In this document: positions 1 to 5,452 of the stretch, piece by piece
Numbering within the stretch: the stretch's first letter is position 1
How the letters are laid out: each line of letters opens with the position of its first letter
Assembly: GCA_029777225.1 (NCBI GenBank)
Contig: JAKOSR010000183.1
Coordinates: 1-8,270 of the forward strand
Origin: Chloroflexota bacterium
Lineage (GTDB): Bacteria; Chloroflexota; Anaerolineae; Anaerolineales; Anaerolineaceae
Direction of reading: 5' to 3'
Length of the DNA: 8,270 bases
Notes under the pieces: generated by a model
Databases searched by the model: none
Told to the model about the DNA's origin: nothing
The model's input: only the letters and a program-made list of their open reading frames with translations
Program-made: the position numbers and the translations under genes

Positions 1-238
1 AATGGTTTGCCAGGGAATACAAGATTCCATCCCCTTGCTTGACCGCGCCGGTATCGCTGGAGACGATATCGACCTGGACGTCATCTGTCAGACCCGCGTA
101 CTTTTTTTGGTGTTCTTCGCACAGGAATGATAGCAGCGAGTTCCGCCAATTGCGATCTTGTGATTTCCACCAGTCAAAGTCCACCCGGAACTTTGTTTGA
201 ATTGTTGGTTTTATCAGGCTGGGAATTTTATTGAGCAT
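1..238 (-). CDS. Hypothetical protein, N-terminal 79 residues (cut by left window edge)
   Basis: The frame is open from an ATG at 238 to the window edge, so the stop codon lies outside. The start is supported by a strong ribosome binding site, AAAGGAGAC at 249-241, which overlaps the stop codon of the upstream 527-aa gene; the stop-to-start gap is 9 bp, so the two genes are co-transcribed and probably translationally coupled. The visible protein begins MLNKIPSLIK and has an aromatic stretch FDWWKSQDRNWR at about residues 20-31, followed by SFLCEEHQ near residue 37. There is no signal peptide or membrane helix in the visible part. I do not recognise a named family; the WW...W...LC.EHQ pattern resembles hypothetical proteins I associate with Anaerolineae, but only from memory. 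No function can be given. Confidence 0.75.
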   Translation of the reverse strand, partial: MLNKIPSLIKPTIQTKFRVDFDWWKSQDRNWRNSLLSFLCEEHQKKYAGLTDDVQVDIVSSDTGAVKQGDGILYSLANH

Positions 239-247
239 CGGTCTCCT

Positions 248-1831
248 TTAATTGTTCTCAACCAGATGGAAGTAAAAGTCCCCTACATGAGCAAATTCAG
301 CACCTTCGCCAAGAAGTTGAAGTAGATTTTGTGGTGGCGTACGGCGGATGACGTTCATGGCCGCGTAAAGGTCCATGAAGTGCACGTGCCTCTGGTTATT
401 AAGCTTGGAAAGTTCATTCATCATGCGGATTAAGTCGGTCTTCAGATTGATGTTCTTGCCTTCCCGCTGCTTCCAAACTTCATCAAGCCCTGCAACATCC
501 GGGATGGCGATGGCCATGCGTTCGTTAAAACCGGCTGAGATGGATTGCCGGAGCAGCGCGAAGACGATACCGCCATCCGCGCCGACAAGCACGGTTTTAA
601 TCCATTCCTTGTTGGAGCGCTTTTTTTCTGGTTTGATGGTGATGACATCTGCTTCGCTGGTGGCACCGATTTCAACGATACTGCCAGGGATAAGATTCTG
701 GTCTTCGTACCAATCCTTGAGACCGATGACATATTTCCCTTGGCGTACCACCCAGGCAGGAATTCGCACCCCGGTTTGCTCATCCTTGAAAACAATGCGA
801 ACATGGCTGGTTTCGAGGGCCGAGGGGAAAACCTGGAACGTAGACGGGGTGATTGGCAGACTGCCTGTGCGCCAATGGGGATAAGTGAGCACGACGCTCG
901 CGCGGTTCGCGCGTTTGGCTTCATCAAAATCCGTTTCATCGAAAGCTTGTTCGTCGTCCAGACTGGAGAATATTTTTTTGGCCTCCTCGGAAAAGCCATC
1001 CAGGGAAGCTGGGGAAACGCTCAGCCTCAGGTAGGCTGGCACATCCAGGACCGATGCTGGCTCAAGGCGCTTGAGGAACCAGGAGAATTGGCCACTGGTG
1101 CCAACTTCATCGAAGCGCGGATCTTCCTGCAAGGCGTAGTTCAATGAAAACTCAGCGAGTTTTTTGTTTTCATCGTCCGTAACGATTTCCAGCTGGGAGA
1201 GAAGTTCTCCAATTGGCATGGGGCCGCCGGCCTGGCCGTCGAGGATGGCCTCAGCCAGGTTGAGTTCGCCTTTGCCAATATCCATGAGTAAGGACTTGGG
1301 GAACCATGTGTAGCCAATGCGGATGAGTTCTTTTTGGTTTGAGAGCGCGCTTTTTAGACGGGCTTTGATTTCCGGGCCATAAACCTGGAGGATGGTCTCC
1401 GCGTCCTGTTTGTCGGCACCCAGCTGCTGGTAATTTGATTCGTTGAGGGGGTGGCTTTCCAGGTTTGTGGCAAAGTCCTGCTGTTGGCCATCAATGAGCA
1501 CACTGCTGACGGTGAAGCTGCCCAGGTCGGGGTTGTTGCCAGCCCGTTCAGCGGTAACCACACCGGTTTTCCAATCCAGCTCCGGAAAGATTAGTTTCGC
1601 TCCAACCGGGTAAGTGTTCCGGGGATAGTAGAGCTGACCTGCTTCTTCAGCCTGCAATTCCGCTTCCAGGGCGAGGGTTTCCATGCGATGGGCGACGAGG
1701 ACTTGGACGAGCCCATCGAGTGTGTATGGTTCCTCTTTTTCAAACAGGAAGCTGGTTAATTTTTGGAGGTCATCTGATGTGATTTTAAGATTTTGCCAAT
1801 AATCGGCGGCGCTATGCTTTGGTGAACCCAT
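248..1831 (-). CDS. Hypothetical 527-aa protein with SH3-like and winged-helix-like modules
   Basis: This is a complete ORF with an ATG preceded by GAGG at a 6-nt spacing and a promoter just upstream. It has no signal peptide or membrane segment, so it is probably cytoplasmic. Visible modules: a helical N-terminus (about 17-60); a beta-rich segment at about 68-125 (YYPRNTYPVGAKLIFPEL) of the kind seen in small SH3/KOW-like barrels; a segment at about 205-256 (NYALQEDPRFDEV, then a GQFSWFLKRLEP end) that looks like a winged-helix unit; a beta-rich domain at about 343-400 (VRIPAWVVR, KYVIGLKDWY); and a C-terminal segment at about 480-523 (HFMDLYAAMNVIRR, FAHVGDFYFHL) that again looks winged-helix-like. 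These fold readings are by eye. No catalytic motif is evident. It is the first gene of a unit with the protein at the left edge. The repeated winged-helix look suggests nucleic-acid or protein binding, but this is inference and no family name can be given. Confidence 0.85.
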   Translation of the reverse strand: MGSPKHSAADYWQNLKITSDDLQKLTSFLFEKEEPYTLDGLVQVLVAHRMETLALEAELQAEEAGQLYYPRNTYPVGAKLIFPELDWKTGVVTAERAGNNPDLGSFTVSSVLIDGQQQDFATNLESHPLNESNYQQLGADKQDAETILQVYGPEIKARLKSALSNQKELIRIGYTWFPKSLLMDIGKGELNLAEAILDGQAGGPMPIGELLSQLEIVTDDENKKLAEFSLNYALQEDPRFDEVGTSGQFSWFLKRLEPASVLDVPAYLRLSVSPASLDGFSEEAKKIFSSLDDEQAFDETDFDEAKRANRASVVLTYPHWRTGSLPITPSTFQVFPSALETSHVRIVFKDEQTGVRIPAWVVRQGKYVIGLKDWYEDQNLIPGSIVEIGATSEADVITIKPEKKRSNKEWIKTVLVGADGGIVFALLRQSISAGFNERMAIAIPDVAGLDEVWKQREGKNINLKTDLIRMMNELSKLNNQRHVHFMDLYAAMNVIRRTPPQNLLQLLGEGAEFAHVGDFYFHLVENN

Positions 1832-1859
1832 TCAATCCTCTTCGAAATAATATGTGGAG

Positions 1860-1888
1860 ATTATACATGAAAAATGAGGTGGCCTCAC
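1860..1888 (-). promoter_or_regulatory. Predicted sigma-70-type promoter of the 527-aa gene
   Basis: On the minus strand a perfect -10 TATAAT lies at 1865-1860. A weak -35, GTGAGG (matching only the TGA core of TTGACA), lies at 1888-1883 with a 17-bp spacer. The predicted start near 1853 gives a leader of about 22 nt that contains the GAGG ribosome binding site. A small inverted repeat, TGAGG-TGG-CCTCA (1875-1887), overlaps the -35 region. Confidence 0.55.
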
Positions 1889-2032
1889 GGGGTGAATTCG
1901 AAATGAATAACCATTGCCTGAGGTTTTGAAGGAATTTGGCATGGGGGACGGATAAAGAAGCTCGATTGGTTGCTAGCCTTTTCGCTAATTCTTAAGCGAG
2001 GAAAGAAAGCGGATAGGGATATGTGGATGTTG

Positions 2033-2061
2033 TTGCCAGAAGGTTAGGAAACGTCGATAAT
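2033..2061 (+). promoter_or_regulatory. Predicted sigma-70-type promoter with no gene behind it
   Basis: A -35 of TTGCCA (2033-2038, five of six consensus bases) and a -10 of GATAAT (2056-2061, five of six) are separated by exactly 17 bp. It points rightward, away from the 527-aa gene and toward the 3' end of the ftsZ operon, which is on the other strand. No annotated plus-strand gene follows, so it would drive a short non-coding or very small coding transcript starting near 2068. Confidence 0.5.
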
Positions 2062-2067
2062 GGCGGG

Positions 2068-2204
2068 GTTTTATTTGGTTAACTGTGAAGGTTCTATATT
2101 CGCCATAACTGCGCGTAGCCACATAATACAGATGAGTTTATTTAGGGGAATGGGATGTCGAAAAGGGGGCGAATGCGTTGCGTCCTTCTCAAAGCATTCT
2201 TTTT
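2068..2204 (+). ncRNA. Candidate intergenic small RNA, about 135 nt
   Basis: The candidate is defined by an upstream promoter (TTGCCA, 17 bp, GATAAT) and a downstream hairpin followed by five T residues. The interval has no credible ORF contained within it. An inverted repeat, ATGGCG (2060-2065) and CGCCAT (2101-2106), could form a 5' stem if transcription starts a few bases earlier than predicted. I do not recognise an Rfam-type family. A 32-codon frame (ATG at 2155, AGGGG six bases before it) starts inside the interval but runs through the hairpin to 2253. RNA and small peptide are therefore competing readings. Confidence 0.3.
2171..2204 (+). terminator. Possible rho-independent terminator
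   Basis: Arms GAATGC (2171-2176) and GCATTC (2194-2199) are perfectly complementary. After one G-A mismatch the stem continues with TTG/CAA, leaving a 9-nt loop, and TTTTT follows at 2200-2204. The stem is modest in GC, so termination may be weak. On the opposite strand no T-run follows the hairpin, so it acts, if at all, on rightward transcription. Confidence 0.45.
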
Positions 2205-2282
2205 GTACGGAGTTCGAGATAAGAAAATGAGAAAAGTAATTTTTGTAGAATAGCCTGACCATATTGGGTAAACATGGGCGCT

Positions 2283-2319
2283 TTATAAACAAAAGACCAC
2301 GGCTGTTTACCGTGGTCTT
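2283..2319 (-). terminator. Rho-independent terminator of the ftsZ operon
   Basis: A perfect 10-bp stem, AAGACCACGG (2293-2302) and CCGTGGTCTT (2310-2319), encloses a 7-nt loop. Read on the minus strand it is followed by a T-rich tract (TTTTGTTTATAA, counting the foot of the stem). It starts 20 bp after the stop codon of the last operon gene (stop at 2342-2340), exactly where the four-gene minus-strand unit should end. Confidence 0.85.
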
Positions 2320-2339
2320 GATTGATTTGGCGTGTTTAA

Positions 2340-2627
2340 CTACAGCAGGAAGGAAATCGCCAGGCCAATGAGGAGGCCCATGAAAGAGGTTAGGAAAAGC
2401 ATCACCACCTGGGACTTTTGGAAATCCTTCACCGTCACCTTGTTTGGAATGGTCAAACCGGTCAGCTGCAATTGCTTGAGAGGGGAGATATCAACCTTAA
2501 TGGTTGGTTGGAAGCTCAGCGACTCAGTCTTTGACGCGTTTAGCAAAATGTCACTAACTGGCGCGGAGACTGACGCGCGTCTGATTCTTTGCGTTTCAAA
2601 GGAAAGCTTTATTCCCGCGATTTCCAT
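2340..2627 (-). CDS. Small tail-anchored membrane protein, last gene of the ftsZ operon (95 aa)
   Basis: This is a complete ORF, starting at an ATG with an AAAGG ribosome binding site about 9 nt upstream and ending in TAG. Residues 1-72 are soluble and mixed in charge. Residues 74-95 (VVMLFLTSFM then GLLIGLAISFLL) form a single hydrophobic helix ending at the last residue, with lysines just before it (K67, K71). This is the layout of a tail-anchored protein with its N-terminal domain in the cytoplasm. The gene starts 34 bp after the 72-aa gene, and the operon terminator follows. I do not recognise a family. Its position downstream of ftsZ makes a membrane tether or modulator for FtsZ an attractive but untested idea. 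Confidence 0.8.
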   Translation of the reverse strand: MEIAGIKLSFETQRIRRASVSAPVSDILLNASKTESLSFQPTIKVDISPLKQLQLTGLTIPNKVTVKDFQKSQVVMLFLTSFMGLLIGLAISFLL

Positions 2628-2661
2628 TAGTGTTAGCCTTTCCTTTTTCCCAGTCCGTTGT

Positions 2662-2880
2662 TTACCGTGAAGATGACATCTTTATAATATGGCCGTCCGC
2701 ATCCGTTACGACGCGGACTTTCTGTTCCAATCTTTTCTCACCTGGAAGGATCTCAGAGAGACTAAAGACCAGCAAAAAGCGATTTTCAGATTGCTCGGTC
2801 ACAACCGGTTTTTTACCCGAGAGTTTAGGATTTCTCTGCGTGGCAGCCAGGCAAGCTTTTTGAAGCGCGTCAGATTTCAT
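2662..2880 (-). CDS. Small hypothetical protein translationally coupled to ftsZ (72 aa)
   Basis: The ATG at 2880 lies 8 bp after the ftsZ stop codon. Its ribosome binding site AGGTGA (2890-2885) includes the last two bases of that stop, so translation is probably coupled to ftsZ. The protein has a short helical start (MKSDALQKACLAATQ) with a cysteine at residue 10, then a basic stretch (KLSGKKP), then what looks like a small beta-rich domain (FLLVFSLSE, KVRVVTDADGHIIK). There is no membrane segment or signal peptide. I recognise no family or catalytic motif. The FLLVF...KVRVVTDADG.I pattern looks like a real folded domain rather than a chance frame, and the tight spacing on both sides supports it as a gene. 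Its function is unknown; a role linked to FtsZ is inferred only from location. Confidence 0.7.
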   Translation of the reverse strand: MKSDALQKACLAATQRNPKLSGKKPVVTEQSENRFLLVFSLSEILPGEKRLEQKVRVVTDADGHIIKMSSSR

Positions 2881-2888
2881 GCCATCAC

Positions 2889-4070
2889 CTACTTTTTAAA
2901 GTTTGCTCTGCGACGCAGGAAGGCTGGGACATCCAGGTTATTGGCGTTATCCACCTGCGAGGTGTAAGTGTTAATCCCGATTTCAGTCTGGGGCGTGGTC
3001 GGTTGTTGCATGGCCGGCTTGCTTTGGGCCTGGTACATGGAGGCTTTTTCTTCAGAAACACGCACGGAGCCGACTTCCGCCTTGGGGGTATTTTTCTTAT
3101 TGCCAATACCCGTAACGATGAGTATCAATTGGACGCGATCTTCCATACGCTGGTCCGTGATAATGCCTGGCACGATATCCGCGTGGAAACCAGACGCTTC
3201 CTGCAAGGTTTGCAGCGCGTCAGTGACGTCACGGAAGGACATGTTCTCACTCCCGGTGAAGTTGGCGATCATGGATGTCGCGGAGAAGAGGTCGATGTCA
3301 TCCAGCAATGGATGGTGCAAGGCCTTGCTGATGGCTTCCTGGATTTTGTTGGGACCAGAGCCGGTACCAATAGTGAGCAGTGCTCCTCCACCTTGCTGCA
3401 TAACGCGTTTGATATGGGAGAAGTCCACATTAATCAAACCGGTTTCCGTGATGAGTTCAGAGATGCCCTGGACTCCCTGGCGCAGGACGTCATCCGCGAG
3501 CGTGAAGGCCATTTCAAGCGGCAAATCACGCGGGGCAACCTCGATGAGCTTGTCATTGGGGATGACGATGAGGGTGTCGGTGAATTCGGCAAGCTTGGCG
3601 ATGCCCTCATCGGCGTTGCGCTGACGGCGACCTAGCTCAAAGGAGAATGGCCTGGTCACAACAGCAACGGTTACAGCGCCCTGGGCCTTCGCGATTTTGG
3701 CCGCAATCGGGATTGAGCCGGTGCCTGTGCCACCGCCCATGCCCGCGGTGAGGAAGACCATCTCCGCTCCTTCGAGGACTGAGGCGAGATCCTTGGAGCT
3801 CTCCTCGGCAGCAGATTCGCCAACGGTTGGCAAGCCGCCGGCACCCAGCCCCCGGGTCGCTTTGGGACCCAGCTGGATTTTGTTTGGCGCCAGGTTTGTG
3901 GCGAGGGCTTGCGAATCGGTATTGGCCGCGACGAATGTGACACCTTGCATGCCGGATTCAATCATGCGGTTGATGGCGTTGGAACCACCACCACCCATCC
4001 CAAGCACAACGATTTTGGGAAGCGCGGAGGCGATGGGGGTCTTCATGGTGTAAGAGGATGATGGGCTCAT
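2889..4070 (-). CDS. ftsZ: Cell division protein FtsZ (tubulin-like GTPase) with altered T7 loop
   Basis: FtsZ polymerises with GTP into the cytokinetic ring under the cell membrane. At 393 aa the length is typical. Visible motifs: T1 loop GMGGGGSNA (24-32), NTDSQAL (50-56), the tubulin/FtsZ signature GGGTGTGS (112-119), PNDKL (171-175), DDVLRQGVQGISELI (193-207), and the C-terminal peptide LDVPAFLRRR (379-388) that in other FtsZs binds membrane anchors and regulators. The linker between core and tail is short, about 45-55 residues. The odd feature is the T7 loop: NVDFSHI (214-220) keeps Asp216 (E. coli Asp209) but has His219 where E. coli has the catalytic Asp212. TAAGGAG five bases before the ATG at 4070 decides the start; Met9 is a weaker alternative. 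The gene is second in a four-gene operon, 18 bp after the 424-aa gene, with no ftsA, ftsQ or mur gene nearby. Confidence 0.97.
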   Translation of the reverse strand: MSPSSSYTMKTPIASALPKIVVLGMGGGGSNAINRMIESGMQGVTFVAANTDSQALATNLAPNKIQLGPKATRGLGAGGLPTVGESAAEESSKDLASVLEGAEMVFLTAGMGGGTGTGSIPIAAKIAKAQGAVTVAVVTRPFSFELGRRQRNADEGIAKLAEFTDTLIVIPNDKLIEVAPRDLPLEMAFTLADDVLRQGVQGISELITETGLINVDFSHIKRVMQQGGGALLTIGTGSGPNKIQEAISKALHHPLLDDIDLFSATSMIANFTGSENMSFRDVTDALQTLQEASGFHADIVPGIITDQRMEDRVQLILIVTGIGNKKNTPKAEVGSVRVSEEKASMYQAQSKPAMQQPTTPQTEIGINTYTSQVDNANNLDVPAFLRRRANFKK

Positions 4071-4075
4071 TTTTT

Positions 4076-4082
4076 CTCCTTA
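4076..4082 (-). promoter_or_regulatory. Strong ribosome binding site of ftsZ
   Basis: TAAGGAG on the minus strand lies five A residues before the ATG at 4070-4068. It sits in the 18-bp gap after the 424-aa gene. It fixes the upstream Met as the ftsZ start and predicts efficient initiation independent of the upstream gene. Confidence 0.8.
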
Positions 4083-4088
4083 AAAAAA

Positions 4089-5363
4089 CTATACTGCTGC
4101 GTTAATGCTGCTGATGACCTGTTCGTCCACCAGGCAGCCGGCTTCGCGCAGCATCTGGATGTCATTTTCAGAAAAGACTGAGTTTTCGTTCCAGATGGTC
4201 ACCTTCCTGGCATTCATTGCTTCAAAAAGTGAGAACCCGATGGTGGGACGTGATTCCCGGATGATGGGGCGAATTCGATCAATCGTGTTTTCGGGTACGC
4301 CCCAATCGTATGAGGGCAAGAGCAGGTAATGGTCAATCGGGTACATCCATTCCGCGACCCTATCGGCGACAGAAAATTCCACGGCCTGTTTGCGCGTTTG
4401 CCCAAGCCTATCCTTGTAGGTTGAGACAGAAACACTTTTGGGCTTGCCAGATGTATCGTACCAGGCGGTTTTCTCCAGCGGGTCGCTGGGTTCGGAGCTG
4501 AGAAGCCAGAACATGCAGCCAAGGACGTTTTCCGGGAGCGTGACTTGTTGCTCTCCTTTGCCAGAGGCATCCTGGATGAGCCCAACGAGGGTTTCAAAGC
4601 TCAGGGCGGGGTCCAACGTATTGGAGGAAATATCAGACGCGCCAAAAAAGAACAAGAGAATTTTCGGCGCGATGTTCAATATACTTTTCACGATATCCGC
4701 GTACCACTGCCAGGTATTGAAACCAACATGGTCCTCTTCACCGATTTCAGTCTTGCTGTAAGGCCGGGGAGACTTCCACTTGGCGGTCCCCCCGGTGCCC
4801 CAAGTCAGGGGCTTTCCAAAGGTCTGGGCACTGATGGCCATGTGCAGGTTGGATTCAAAATCCAGGGATTTGCGCTGTTGAACCAGCTGAAGCAGTTTTT
4901 TCAGGAAGGAAAGGTCCCAATAATCACCGCCGGGTTGGAGTGGGGGGAAGACTGGGGTCATCCCGCACTGCTCCGCGAGGCGGATGAAGGGCAGATAACG
5001 ATCGAGGAAGCGCTCCACCAGGTCACCTTGTGACCAAGTGCCTTCGAGCCAGGCCGACTTCGTGTTTGGGCTCTTGAAGAAGATGGCATGCTTTGCGCCC
5101 CACTTCGCGTATTCGGTCAGCAGGAGGCGCAGGTCTTCGGGACGCGTGGTGCCATTAACCTGCAAATCAAAATGAATAACAGGATGGATGCCGGCCTCGA
5201 CAAGACCTGAGATGAAATCCTCGGGTATGGCCTGGGAGACACCGCTTTTGAGCACAAGCCAACCCGCGTCGAGCGACTTTAGCTCAGGCAGCCATAAGGC
5301 CAGGTCCCGGTTTTGGTAATGGTTCAAATCTTGAAAGTAGTGAAATCCAAGTCGTTTATCCAT
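4089..5363 (-). CDS. TIM-barrel-like protein of unknown function, first gene of the ftsZ operon (424 aa)
   Basis: This is a complete ORF starting at an ATG. There is no good ribosome binding site (a weak GGG at about -10; AAAGGA is too far at about -18), and in-frame codons just upstream include a TGA stop, which rules out a longer start there. The protein has no signal peptide or membrane helix, so it is probably cytoplasmic. Residues 1-290 look like a (beta/alpha)8 barrel of the glycoside-hydrolase type: GWLVLKS (34-40), HPVIHFDLQV (60-69), KHAIFFKSPN (91-100), MTPVFPPL (135-142), PKILLFFFGAS (233-243) and LGCMFWLLSS (281-290) alternate with helices, and a Trp-rich segment lies near 186-220. 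Residues 335-424 form a separate alpha/beta domain (DHYLLLPSYDWG, RPTIGFSLFEAM, VTIWNENSVFSE) that resembles tails I recall on Chloroflexota hydrolase-like proteins. No catalytic pair can be assigned, so neither substrate nor enzymatic activity can be claimed. Confidence 0.85.
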   Translation of the reverse strand: MDKRLGFHYFQDLNHYQNRDLALWLPELKSLDAGWLVLKSGVSQAIPEDFISGLVEAGIHPVIHFDLQVNGTTRPEDLRLLLTEYAKWGAKHAIFFKSPNTKSAWLEGTWSQGDLVERFLDRYLPFIRLAEQCGMTPVFPPLQPGGDYWDLSFLKKLLQLVQQRKSLDFESNLHMAISAQTFGKPLTWGTGGTAKWKSPRPYSKTEIGEEDHVGFNTWQWYADIVKSILNIAPKILLFFFGASDISSNTLDPALSFETLVGLIQDASGKGEQQVTLPENVLGCMFWLLSSEPSDPLEKTAWYDTSGKPKSVSVSTYKDRLGQTRKQAVEFSVADRVAEWMYPIDHYLLLPSYDWGVPENTIDRIRPIIRESRPTIGFSLFEAMNARKVTIWNENSVFSENDIQMLREAGCLVDEQVISSINAAV

Positions 5364-5394
5364 TTTGTCTACCCATCAATCCTTTAAATATCAC

Positions 5395-5422
5395 TTTATC
5401 TATAGTGCAAGTAATATGCCAA
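5395..5422 (-). promoter_or_regulatory. Possible promoter of the ftsZ operon
   Basis: On the minus strand, TTGGCA (5422-5417, five of six -35 bases) and GATAAA (5400-5395, four of six -10 bases) are 16 bp apart. This predicts a start near 5388 and a leader of about 25 nt before the ATG at 5363. TATAGA at 5404-5399 is an alternative -10, but it lacks a well-placed -35. Some promoter must lie in this 89-bp divergent gap, since the opposite strand begins a gene at 5453. Confidence 0.4.
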
Positions 5423-5446
5423 AACACAACATATTCCTGATATAAT
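5416..5446 (+). promoter_or_regulatory. Promoter of the SDR/GH57 operon, probably giving leaderless mRNA
   Basis: A perfect -10, TATAAT, lies at 5441-5446, with only CACAGC between it and the ATG at 5453. The usual start 6-7 nt after the -10 falls on or next to the A of the ATG. No Shine-Dalgarno sequence is present. The -35 is weak (ATGCCA at 5416-5421, 19-bp spacer). It overlaps the -35 of the opposing promoter, so the two may exclude each other. Confidence 0.65.
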
Positions 5447-5452
5447 CACAGC

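Larger units (their letters stand above)
1832..2339. other. Gene-poor intergenic region of about 500 bp
   Basis: No convincing protein gene is present. From left to right it holds the leader and promoter of the 527-aa gene (1832-1888, minus), about 140 bp with no clear signal (1889-2032), a plus-strand promoter (2033-2061), a plus-strand terminator-like hairpin (2171-2204), an AT-rich stretch (2205-2282), and the minus-strand terminator of the ftsZ operon (2283-2319). The two flanking minus-strand units are therefore separately transcribed. Confidence 0.7.

Noticed and set aside
545..1147. 200-codon open frame on the plus strand opposite the 527-aa gene
   Set aside because: It lies wholly antisense to a well-supported gene with its own promoter and ribosome binding site, and its translation shows no recognisable domain. 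Such frames arise from codon bias.
1960..2010. Inverted repeat TCGCT/AGCGA near 1980-1998 as a terminator or operator
   Set aside because: The stem is only 5 bp with an 8-nt loop, extends only by wobble pairs, and has no T-run on either strand; it is expected by chance.
2071..2292. 73-codon open frame on the minus strand in the intergenic gap
   Set aside because: It needs a TTG start that falls at the foot of the ftsZ-operon terminator, has no ribosome binding site, and its composition (scattered Cys, Pro, His, aromatics) does not look like a folded protein.
2332..2670. 112-codon plus-strand frame opposite the tail-anchored gene
   Set aside because: The minus-strand frame has a ribosome binding site, operon position, a clean C-terminal membrane helix and a terminator just after it. 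The plus-strand frame has none of these.
2968..3635. Two overlapping frames of more than 200 codons on the plus strand opposite ftsZ
   Set aside because: FtsZ on the minus strand is certain from its motifs, and the antisense translations show no domain and overlap each other in different frames.
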